Origin: Platynereis dumerilii
Lineage: Eukaryota > Annelida > Polychaeta > Phyllodocida > Nereididae
NCBI GenBank assembly: GCA_026936325.1
Contig: JAPTHN010000076.1
Span: forward strand, 1,674,001 to 1,738,000
Direction of reading: 5' to 3'
DNA length: 64,000 nt
Part shown: in pieces, positions 25,281-34,384 of the stretch
Layout of the letters: the number at the start of each line of letters is the position of its first letter
How positions within the stretch are numbered: the stretch's first letter is position 1
Position numbers and translations under genes: made by a program
The notes under the pieces: model-generated
Seen by the model: only the letters and a program-made list of their open reading frames with translations
Database searches by the model: none
Told to the model about the DNA's origin: nothing

Positions 25281-26562
25281 TTATCCCATGTCTAGGCACA
25301 TTTTCTCCCCAATACTGTGATTTCCCCTGGGCAATACAGCAGGGAAAAAGTCAGTATCGGGGAGAAAAAGCAGTATATGGTCACCTGACCAGTATACTCC
25401 CTCATTTGCCAGGGAATATACTGAAAACAGCCAATGAGAGAGCAGTATTTAGACACCCCTCCATAAATCCAGTATATATATAGCGTCACAATCTCTGCTA
25501 CTGCTCAGCATCTTTTCTTGTGATTTTGGCAACACACAAAAATGAGCGGTCTTTTCCATTTTTAGAAGGATCTATTAGGGCTAGAGAGTAGCGGTTTCAA
25601 GCGTTAGATCCACAAGAAAATATTGCTTTGGATTAATGTAAATTTGACTTCCTATTCAGTATAGAAAATTTTCCAAAGCAATTTCGGTAAATTTGTTTAG
25701 TTTTTCCAAAATGATTTTGTTGTACAAATACTGATTTATATAAATTTCCATCGTGATGAGGACCCCTTTTTATTTTCTTATATTGTTTTAGATAATATTT
25801 CACAACACATGACAAAGTAATAATGTCAAATTCTACTTTTTGGTATAGTTTCAGCACTGTGGTTCATTTATTTCAGAAACGTTTTTCTGCATTCCACTGC
25901 CGTTTTATTTAATTTCTCTGGATCTGATAAACATAAATGTATTAAATTCCCGTATAATCTTATATATATATATAGTATAGATTACAAATCCAAAGTTTCA
26001 AGATGATATCTCAAAAACTCTTGCGACAAAAAAAATATAACTGAAACAAGAATTTTCAGTTCGAGTGTGAAATCACAGATTTGAGTCAACGTGATTTTAA
26101 GTTCTATGGCTGTATAGTTTTATATCTCAGGATCTAAGTAACTTAGCTCTATAATATTCTCCAGTCCTTTCTTTAATATTCTAAAGGTCATTGATCCAAA
26201 ATTTCAAGGCGATATCTCAAGAACTCTTGCCAAGAAAAAATTATTACTGGAAGAAGAATATTCAGTTCAAGCGTGAAATTTCAGATTTGAGGAAACGTTT
26301 TTTTTAAGTTTCAAAGACGTTTTATGTTATTGCTCCTGATCCAATCAACCTAGATGCATTATATTCCTGTAGAGTGTTGCACATATAGTTTAAATTACAA
26401 ATCCAAAATAGCAAGGTGATATCTTAAATACCTTTTCCATAAGAACAGTATTACTGAAACAAGAATTTTCAGTTCCAGCGCAGAATTACATGTTGCAAGA
26501 AATGTCTGTTCCATAGATAAAAAAATTTAATTATTCAGAAAATGTGCCTAGACATGGGATAA
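25281..26562. mobile_element. TIR element with perfect 26-bp ends and internal tandem repeats
   Basis: The 26 bp at 25281-25306, beginning TTATCCCATGTCTAGGCACA, are repeated exactly in inverse at 26537-26562. The 1.28-kb interior has no transposase-like frame. Its right half is three diverged tandem units of about 210 bp. No clear target duplication was found at the outer edges. It could be a non-autonomous DNA transposon or a locally duplicated, inverted segment. Confidence 0.5.
25890..26525. repeat. three diverged tandem units, about 210 bp each
   Basis: The word pair GATATCTCAAAAACTCTTGC then GAATTTTCAGTTCGAG recurs at about 26003, 26212 and 26418. Each is preceded by a GGATCT/TGATCC-AAATGTATTAAATTCC-like block. 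Unit divergence is perhaps 25-30 percent by eye. Confidence 0.65.
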
Positions 26563-26573
26563 AAAGGTCATAC

Positions 26574-26699
26574 CATGGGTAGGTGCAGTACATCCCCGTA
26601 TACTCCCCTCGACCCCAGTATATTCCCTCGACCCTTCGGGTCTCGGGAATATACTGGGGTCTCGGGGAGTATACCGGGGATGTACTGCACCTACCCATG
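26574..26699. repeat. long hairpin with a TTCG loop
   Basis: Arms of about 61 bp pair with only a few mismatches around a central TTCG (26635-26638), framed by ACCC and GGGT. The arms contain CAGTACATCCCCGTATACTC and its inverse. It lies between the TIR element ending at 26562 and the 3' tail of the LINE starting near 26700. It could be a separate tiny foldback element or a structured RNA locus. Confidence 0.7.
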
Positions 26700-26810
26700 A
26701 TATATTTGATTTATTTGATTTGATTTGATTTATTAAGAAACACCCAAATTGGCCTGAGGGCCGCGAGATTGGATGGTTATACAACAATGTAATGTGGTAC
26801 AATGGCATAA

Positions 26811-29800
26811 TTATTCACAAATGAAGCAATTTTGAATTTGACAATTTGTTTGATATTTTTCAAAGGTTATCAACTTGTAGTAGTAGGTAAATCCTTCTAG
26901 ACTGTGTGTAAATATTTTGGAGTATAAGGTTGTTTCAGTATTATTGAGTAATTCGGAGACCTTTATACTTGTACAGTTTTTTGTCCGTGCAAGTCTCACA
27001 TTAGGGATGAAAAATTTTGAAGTATTCCTTGTGTTGTAATTATGAATATTGCTGACTTTTATGATTGGGATGTTATTGAAATAATCAGGGGATCTATGGT
27101 TCACTATTTTATAATATAATTTGTATAATTGCAATTGGTAGATGTCTTCAATTTTCATTATTTTTAGTTCTTTGAAAAGTGGATCAGTGTGTGCGTTGTA
27201 TTTAGAATTACTGATCACTCTGACGGCTTGCTTTTGCAATCTATATAGTTTCGAAGCTGCATGTCCCCAAAAAAGTATACCATAATACATCTTTGACTGA
27301 ATTAGGGCCATGTATATCTGTCGCAGAACTTGTCTTGATATATATTTCCTAATTGCACGGAGACATCCTATCAATCTGGCTACGGAGAGACAGGTTTTGC
27401 TGATGTGCTGCTTGAATGTTAACTCTTTGTCAAATACTATTCCCAAATATGTGAAACAATCGACTGATTCAATTATCTCATTGTCAAAGACCAAGCATGG
27501 TGGTGAAAAATTTCTTAGTTTATTGTTGAAAGTCATAAATTTAGTTTTCTTGGTATTTGCAGCAAGCTTATTCACTTTTAACCATCTGGAGACATTATCC
27601 AGTTCATTGTTAATTTTGTGTACATTTTGGGGTTGTACAGTGATGTTCAGTTGTGTAATAAGGGTTGTATCATCTGCATAAATTATTATATTGAAAAGGT
27701 CACTTGCAAATTTGATATCATTTATATAGACATTGAATAACAGTGGGCCTAGAATTGAACCTTGAGGTACTCCTGAAGTCACTGAACCCGTCATGGATGA
27801 AGTACCATCTATTTCTGTAAATTGTTCTCTGTCCGACAGGTAACTTTGGAGAAGTCTTCGCTCATTGCCATTTACACCATAATGTTCTAACTTTGATAAG
27901 AGTATTTGATGATTGATTGTGTCAAAGGCTTTCGACATATCAATAAATATGCTGATTGGAATCAGATTATCTTCCATCATCCATAGCAATCTGTCTGTCA
28001 GCTCTTGGGAAGCCAGTTCTGTGGAATGAAATTTGCGGAAACCATACTGGCTGGTATAGAGTAGTTTGTGCTCTTCAAAGTAGTTCTGCAATTGTTTATG
28101 TATAACTTTTTCAAATATTTTTGATATGGAAGGTAGAATAGAAATGGGTCTAAAATCGTCTACATTTGTTGCTCCAAGTTTCTTTGGTGTAGGAAGTATC
28201 TTAGCTATTTTTAACTTCTTGGGAAATATGCCTGTTGAGATTGTGTGGTTAATCATTAAGGTTAAAGGAAAACAGATCTCATATCTGATTTCTCTCAATA
28301 ACTTACTTGACATTCTTATAATATCTTGAGTAGCTTTAGGTTGGAGCTTATCTATGATATCAAGAACATCCTGCTCAGAGACAGATTCTAGCTTAAAGGT
28401 GTTATCTCTTGGTTCGTTTAGATAATTATTGAAACTTGAGATGTTCTCAGAATCAATATTGATTGTATTTGATAGGTTTGCACCAACATTGCAGAAATGG
28501 TTGTTTAGCTGATCTACTATTTCTTTTTTGTTTTTATACACCTGATCATCTACTTTTATCTCTGAAGGAAATGATTTAGTCTTTTTGGATTTGCCTAATA
28601 TTTCATTTATAGCAGACCAGGTCTTCCTGGAATCATTTTTAAATTTCTTGAAGTAGTTATCATAATAGTTTTTCTTTGCTTCTTTTATGGCTCTCTTCAA
28701 AATTCCATTGTAAATTTTCAGATTGTTTTTGAGTGTAAAAAAGTCTTCATTCTGAATTTTCATTTTCTTAATTTTGTAGTATAATTTATCTCTGAAGTTT
28801 ATTGACTTGATCAAACCAGATGTTATCCAGTCACACTTTCTATGTTTTCGTTTATTGAATTTAACTTTTTTTATTGGTAGATGTTTATTTATGGATTTTG
28901 CTACCAAATCTACAAATATGTCGTAGTTTGAATCAGGATTGGCATTGGCACTAGCGTCTAGTACAGTACTGTAGTCAATCAGTCTAAGTTCTTCTCGTAG
29001 ATTTAGTATTGCTTGGCTGTTGTAAGTATTTATAGTGATGTATTTTGTACCTCGTGAGTTTGAGTGGTTGCTTCTAATAGACAAAAAGTATGGATGGTGG
29101 TCAGAGATCAATCCATCTATTATGCCTGCCTTGACTTCTTCAGGTAAATTATTGCTTCGACAGAAAATGTTGTCGATCAAGGTACCTCTATTGTTGTTTG
29201 TATAGTGTGTTGGAGCAGTGATCATTGGCACATAAGTATACGAAAACATTTTTTGTAGGAATGAATTTGCATATACGTTTTCATTTATTTTCAGTAAATT
29301 AATATTGAAATCACCTGCGAGTGTGATAGTTGTTGGAGTAGGTTCAAGTTTATGTAGAAGTACCTCAAAGTCATCCATGAAATTCTCTTGATTTTCTTTG
29401 AGATTTCTTGGTGGTCTGTATATGTTTCCCACAATGATTTTCTTACCATTGTGTATGATTTCAAGGATTTGAGCTTCCCATTCATTCATGTGATTAAAAG
29501 GGCAATCAACATTTTTGAAAGTCAGTTCTTCCCTAATATATATGGCTAATCCACCATGATTACCACATGTTCTGTCTTTGACAATAAGTTGATAGCCTTT
29601 AATATTTAGGTGGGACGTAATAGAGTTGATAGGTATCCAAGTTTCTTGCAAACAGATTGCATCAAAGTACACAGAATTACTAGCTAAATTATTAAGGAAT
29701 ACTTTTAGGTTGTCTATTTTTGCTGTGAGACTTTGAACATTCAGACTTAAAACTGTGAAAGGATGAAGGTCATACCTGATAAATTTTGACATATCATTGA

Positions 29801-29858
29801 CATTGTAATATTTGGAATGTGTCAGGATTTGCTCACTATGATCAAGTTGTGAAGCCAT
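26811..29858 (-). CDS. LINE ORF2: APE endonuclease and reverse transcriptase
   Basis: A 1015-residue protein for target-primed reverse transcription. The N-terminal endonuclease shows LSLNVQSL, the catalytic glutamate in CLQETWIP, GDFNINLLK and SDHHPYFLSI (residues about 35-265). The RT follows, with DFRPISILPSISKIFEKVIH, FIDMSKAFDTINHQ, SGVPQGSILGP and the catalytic IIYADDTTL at about residue 726. The C-terminal part has CFTYLGIVFD, HTDPLFKELKIMK and HNYNTRNTS, as in Jockey, CR1 and L2 relatives. The length is normal for the group and no break is seen. The start ATG lies 2 nt after the ORF1 stop (TAA-AC-ATG), which suggests termination-reinitiation. The clade cannot be fixed by eye. Confidence 0.9.
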   Translation of the reverse strand: MASQLDHSEQILTHSKYYNVNDMSKFIRYDLHPFTVLSLNVQSLTAKIDNLKVFLNNLASNSVYFDAICLQETWIPINSITSHLNIKGYQLIVKDRTCGNHGGLAIYIREELTFKNVDCPFNHMNEWEAQILEIIHNGKKIIVGNIYRPPRNLKENQENFMDDFEVLLHKLEPTPTTITLAGDFNINLLKINENVYANSFLQKMFSYTYVPMITAPTHYTNNNRGTLIDNIFCRSNNLPEEVKAGIIDGLISDHHPYFLSIRSNHSNSRGTKYITINTYNSQAILNLREELRLIDYSTVLDASANANPDSNYDIFVDLVAKSINKHLPIKKVKFNKRKHRKCDWITSGLIKSINFRDKLYYKIKKMKIQNEDFFTLKNNLKIYNGILKRAIKEAKKNYYDNYFKKFKNDSRKTWSAINEILGKSKKTKSFPSEIKVDDQVYKNKKEIVDQLNNHFCNVGANLSNTINIDSENISSFNNYLNEPRDNTFKLESVSEQDVLDIIDKLQPKATQDIIRMSSKLLREIRYEICFPLTLMINHTISTGIFPKKLKIAKILPTPKKLGATNVDDFRPISILPSISKIFEKVIHKQLQNYFEEHKLLYTSQYGFRKFHSTELASQELTDRLLWMMEDNLIPISIFIDMSKAFDTINHQILLSKLEHYGVNGNERRLLQSYLSDREQFTEIDGTSSMTGSVTSGVPQGSILGPLLFNVYINDIKFASDLFNIIIYADDTTLITQLNITVQPQNVHKINNELDNVSRWLKVNKLAANTKKTKFMTFNNKLRNFSPPCLVFDNEIIESVDCFTYLGIVFDKELTFKQHISKTCLSVARLIGCLRAIRKYISRQVLRQIYMALIQSKMYYGILFWGHAASKLYRLQKQAVRVISNSKYNAHTDPLFKELKIMKIEDIYQLQLYKLYYKIVNHRSPDYFNNIPIIKVSNIHNYNTRNTSKFFIPNVRLARTKNCTSIKVSELLNNTETTLYSKIFTHSLEGFTYYYKLITFEKYQTNCQIQNCFICE

Positions 29859-29860
29859 GT

Positions 29861-30823
29861 TTAGGACTTTTTGTTTGTGTCAGTTTTCTTTTTCTTCCTT
29901 CTGCTTTCTGCAGCTCTGGTGATTACCGTGATGAGGTCCTCTTCTGAATCTTCTGCTTCTTCTGCTTGGTAATTTTCTTCTTGTGTAGATGAATGAAAAG
30001 TTGTCTTCAATGGCATAATATTGCTTGTGGTCTCTAAAATTTTCGGGCATTCGATGACGACTGGTTTTATTTCGACTGAATTTTGTTGATATGTCTGAGA
30101 TGTTGTATTGTTGAGTAGTATGGCATCATTTTCTTTCAGTTCTTCTGGTTCTTGGTCGGCCTGTTTTCTGTAAAAAATTTTCCCTTCTCTTGACCATGTA
30201 GAGTGTATGACCTGTTTCTTTTTCAGTTGTCTTGCCTTGTAGAAAAGCCTCATTTCAGCTGGTGTTAAATCTTCCGCAATGTAGACTTCTTCATTGCGCA
30301 GCGCTTTCAGTCTCTGGTTGTAGATCATCTGGGCGTCCCAGTAAGACTTCATCGTGATTAGATATCTTGTCTGTGCAGAGGCATGTTGTGCTGTTGTGCC
30401 AATTTTTTGCGCTGCCAGAAGCCCATCTGGACGAACTGTTGGAAAACGAGCTGACAAGAAGGCTTGGATGAATATCTTGGGATCATCAGAACCAACATTC
30501 AATCCTGTAATTATCAGGTTATTTTTTCTTATGCCTCTGTCTGCTGTATTGATATTTTGGTTGCTCTGTTGTTGGCTAGAATCTTGATAAATGGATTTGT
30601 TTGGTATGATGTTTCTCAGTTGTGCGAGTTCTTTGCTGTGCTTTTCTACTTCAATGGAAAGGGTCTGCACTCGTTCCTGTATTTTCTGATTTTCTTGTTG
30701 TTGTTGACTGAGTTTTTCTAATATCAAATCTATCTTTTGATTTGCATTGAGTACTCCTTTCAACTCTTGTATTAAAAGTGACATAAGTTGTGTCATGCTG
30801 TCATTTCCGTTGGACATCATCAT
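29861..30823 (-). CDS. LINE ORF1: coiled-coil RNA-binding protein
   Basis: A 320-residue protein that probably coats element RNA. After a short N-terminus comes a predicted coiled coil of glutamine-, lysine- and leucine-rich heptads (about residues 15-75). A globular part then starts at NNLIITGLNVG and continues through RYLITMKSYW, EDLTPAEMRLFYKARQLKKK and WSREGKIFYRK. This arrangement resembles the RRM-plus-C-terminal-domain ORF1 type of L1 and of several Jockey-superfamily LINEs. The tail is acidic, then lysine-rich (SRRKKKKTD). It lies 2 nt upstream of ORF2. The first methionines at 30823 (MMMSNG) are the likely start. Function is inferred from position and layout. Confidence 0.8.
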   Translation of the reverse strand: MMMSNGNDSMTQLMSLLIQELKGVLNANQKIDLILEKLSQQQQENQKIQERVQTLSIEVEKHSKELAQLRNIIPNKSIYQDSSQQQSNQNINTADRGIRKNNLIITGLNVGSDDPKIFIQAFLSARFPTVRPDGLLAAQKIGTTAQHASAQTRYLITMKSYWDAQMIYNQRLKALRNEEVYIAEDLTPAEMRLFYKARQLKKKQVIHSTWSREGKIFYRKQADQEPEELKENDAILLNNTTSQTYQQNSVEIKPVVIECPKILETTSNIMPLKTTFHSSTQEENYQAEEAEDSEEDLITVITRAAESRRKKKKTDTNKKS

Positions 30824-31035
30824 CTTTGTGATTCACTTCTCTCAGTGCGTGGCTCTTGATGTTCAGCTGGTGTGACTATCTTCCTTGGATATCTTCTTTT
30901 CCTTACAGGCGTATATGTTCTTGTTTTTCTTATTTTTCTTTTTTAATTGGAGTTGTGGTTGCTGATTTTCAGAAATGTACGTGGACCAGACTGTTTTTTC
31001 TTTGGCGTGTGGGAATAACAATTATTTGCTATAAC

Positions 31036-31717
31036 CTGATAATATTAACCCCTCTTTTTAAAACTTGATATCTTGAATATATGCAAACTTTATGAATACA
31101 TGGTGGCTGTATTTATGTATAAATTTCACAATGACATGCTGCCTGGTCACTTTTCTTCCTTTTTTCCTCATAACCTTGATTATCATGGATACCATAACAG
31201 ACAGAGACACCAGCTCCGTAGTGGCTTATGTCAGTCAGCCGTGTTTCAGAAAACCATACGCTTTCAAGGAGTGTCTATTTTGAATAATGTGCTACGAAAT
31301 GAGATAACATGTAGATGCTCACTTTTTTCTGTTAAGAAACTTCTTAAATGTCATCTATTAACTAATTCTTTGAGATAGGTAATATTTTGTGCCCTACATT
31401 TCACACTAAACAATTAATTCTATGCTCAGTATCAGATCAGTAGTACTGTAACCCAGACTGAAGAATATTTTACTGATGTACATTGTATATAAATAAATTG
31501 CATATTCATACTGTGTCATACTTAATAATTTGGTGGAATTTAATGGGACTGACTCTTTTTTTTGCGACTATGTATATGCAATAGTGTAACATTTTATTTG
31601 TAAATACAGATTAAATATACCTGTAGTGGTAACAATCTGTATATATTCGTCATAAACTATGTAATGTCTCTGATAATATATTTTTTTTAATAAACTCAAA
31701 CTCAAACTCAAAAAAAA
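31036..31717 (+). mobile_element. 5'-truncated CR1-like LINE
   Basis: The plus strand reads LKLDILNICKLYEYM, VFMYKFHNDMLPGHF and later FQKTIRFQGVSILNN, the conserved C-terminal region of Jockey/CR1 RT proteins. It ends at the stop near 31378. A 3' UTR of about 310 bp and a CTCAAA repeat tail (31693-31717) follow. Everything upstream of the final 110 or so codons is missing. It lies head-to-head with the intact LINE at 26700-31030. Confidence 0.75.
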
Positions 31718-31729
31718 AACCTCAAAAAT

Positions 31730-33148
31730 TAATCAGCCCCTCCCGTCCTCTTCCAAGGCCACTGTCGACGACTGGAAGTATATCCTTTGTCAATAACTCT
31801 ACAAATTTGTAGCTGTAAATATGTAAATGACTTGCCAAGAAATCTACTTTCTAAGGTTGCTATATTCAGATCACACACAATGCCTTGACACATGACACCC
31901 CTAAAATAGTCCACTGAGTTGTTTCTTTTTTTGCTCAGTTCTGTGATTAGATACAATAATAGCTCCTGACAGTCAGGTCACAGACAGAAGGCTTGACAGT
32001 CTTGTAGTCATCATATGGCCATGGTACTTTAATATCGATGGTTCAGTGCATTTTTTAACATAGTAACTAGGAGACCAAATGGTCTCCCAGTTGACAGATT
32101 TGGTCTTCCAGTCATTGTCAAATTGATGTCACTGGGAGACCAATTTTCCAAGAAACTCATATATTTCACATATGGTCCGTCATGATATGCAGTTCTTGGA
32201 TGCTATTGAAACGAGGCTTATTCTTTTTTTCATATCAAGATATTCTTCAGTGCTTAAAGTAATATTCATACAGCAAATGCCATCTTTCTGACTTCCAATT
32301 TTCATAATTATAACTTTGTTTTGGCTGAAATCCGAAATTAGCAGTTAGTTGAACAGTTCAAAAGCCCTTTTGCAAACAAGTCATTTTAAATTATATCTTA
32401 TGGATCTTTTGCTGAACGATAGATGTCGTGTATGACGGCGCTACAAAGTTCAGTTGGTCTCCCATTCGAAAATCCTTAAAAAATGCTCTGCGATGGTTCA
32501 TGTGCTCAGGAATTTTGTTTATGATGCAGAAATTCAGACCCTTCTATAAATTTTTGTGGAATTGCAGTTATGCAATGACAATGCCAATGACAATGTCAAA
32601 TTTTATTTAAGGTCGGTTTTGTAAACCAAAACAATAGTACAGAACTAGTGTCAAGTATACACTCATAGTCACAAATATTTGACAAAAGACTTCTTGGGGA
32701 TTAGAGGCATTTGGAAAAGTCGATACACTCACACAATGTTTAATGTTCAGTCCCACGGCAAAATAAGTTGAAGGACTCCATCCATTGGCGTTGTTTTATT
32801 TGTAGACATGGTTTTCATACATGCTTTTAAAGGTGTTTTATTTATAAGCAATTAGCAAAAACTATTTCTTTCCTTGAAAGGTATAAATAAATAGGGAAAA
32901 TACTCTAAGATTTTTAATGACATGCCAAGAAATCTATTTTCTGCTAAAGCTTTGCATCTTTCATTTTATGCTTCAGACGGGTGACTAAATGTGTCCGGAA
33001 AGATAGATCCCCTCTGAAAGTGGATCTGTTACTGCCGTAGCCGACTCCTCAAGACAATACTTCAAAGAAGAATTTTTTTCAAACAAGACAACATCCATTA
33101 ATTCAGTATTTTTTATATCGTTCTGCAGCAAGGTCCATGGATACCAAC
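31730..33148. other. duplication-derived DNA with inverted GGAGACCA words
   Basis: 31800-32030 is a further copy of the segment at 22560-22740 and 39530-39760. GGGAGACCAA/TTGGTCTCCC words in both orientations at about 32066-32165 and 32453-32463 may mark an old MITE of about 400 bp, but its ends are not clear. 32740-33030 is duplication backbone. No gene is seen. Confidence 0.45.
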
Positions 33149-33150
33149 TA

Positions 33151-33659
33151 TCATGTCAAAACTCTTATTCTGATAAGAATCTTATATGTATGGCATATGA
33201 GGTCATAACGGGCTGAGTTCGTATGTCGTGAGCAAGCTTTTTTTTTCAAGGTCAGCATGTCCCCTCTGTTTGGTCAAACTCATCTTTTGGCTTCTTCTCA
33301 AGGCTTATGGTGAGATTACGATCTTTTATGACAAGTCTTATCTTGATATATAAATTATGGAGTTTTTGAAGATGCTTAGTTTGAACTTATCATGATACTT
33401 TGGAATTCCAACAGTTAGAATCTAACAAAATTGCAATAGAAGGCAATAATTTTGTAATCAACTTGCATTCGCTACAACTAAATGCACGGAACATTAATGT
33501 TTTAAATCCAATTTTATGCAATTTTATGATGTATATATAATTGCATCAGAAGTTGTTGCCTTTTAGTTAGAGATCAACTAAACGATACTTGGTGCTTCAG
33601 CCCGTTATGACCTCATATACTACACATGTAAGATTCTCAGGATAAGAGTTTTGACGTGA
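33151..33659. mobile_element. MITE with about 65-bp inverted ends, TA target duplication
   Basis: The left end TCATGTCAAAACTCTTATTC matches the inverse of the right end over about 65 bp, including ATGAGGTCATAACGGGCTGA. TA flanks it on both sides (33149-33150, 33660-33661). The 509-bp element has no coding frame. Part of the interior (33235-33330) resembles the repeat at 8840-9020, so the element may have captured or been built from local sequence. Confidence 0.65.
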
Positions 33660-33661
33660 TA

Positions 33662-34384
33662 TACGGGGTTGGCTATGGATTTTACCCCAGGACTTTTTTT
33701 TTTCCAACAAAGCATAACGACAAACTATTTCTGCATGCATGTACAAGAGAGGACCAAGCCTTTTTATCGCAATTAAACACTATCACTAAATATTACATAG
33801 CCCCCATCCCAATGATTATCTAGTCTGCCTCTTAGCACTATGTATTCAAAGTGCCTCTGACACATTTTATTATTCTTAGACTACCACAGTTTGCATTTTG
33901 GAGAAAGGCACACCCAAGAATATCTTCAAAGTGTCAACGGCTCCTTTTCTTGTTATTTGGGTTTATAGTTGGTTCTTTCTATTTATTTGTTGTTATTTTT
34001 TATTGTTTGAGAAAGGAATGTGATGTGAAGACAACTACATAAAGAAGATGCGTTACAAGTTGGAAGTTTGTAGCTATAAAATGGCGAGAAAAATTTGCAA
34101 ATAGAATATTATTACGTTTTTTTATTTATTCTGAGATAATATAATGTTTCACCTACTTTTCACCAAGCACTTTGGCATGGTGGCACAGTAAAAAAAAAAG
34201 AGGAGGGCTTATTTTTTCTAGAATAAGTTTTTTCAGATATTGATTTTGCAGCAAAACGACTTTGAAGTATTTAGATTTTCTGCAATAAATTTTGTCAAAA
34301 TTTATGTAATTTTACAAAAAAAGTAATAATAGCAAGTTTAATTTCTAAAATAACCACCCCCCCCCCTCTCCACAAGGCTACTGT
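33662..34384. other. duplication-derived DNA, no gene
   Basis: 33665-34100 matches 24330-24860 (for example CTCCTTTTCTTGTTATTTGG against the same region near 24720). A poly-A run and a poly-C run (34350-34365) occur next to the long-TIR element. Nothing coding is visible. Confidence 0.45.

Larger units (their letters stand above)
26700..31030 (-). mobile_element. apparently intact two-ORF LINE, Jockey/CR1/L2-like
   Basis: A minus-strand element with a 5' UTR of roughly 200 bp, ORF1 (320 residues), ORF2 (1015 residues) and a short 3' UTR. It ends in a simple tail that reads, on the minus strand, as repeated TCAAA units (about 26702-26735). Neither ORF shows a stop or frameshift, so this is a recent and possibly active copy. 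The 5' boundary is approximate; just beyond it lies an oppositely oriented LINE fragment. Confidence 0.85.
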
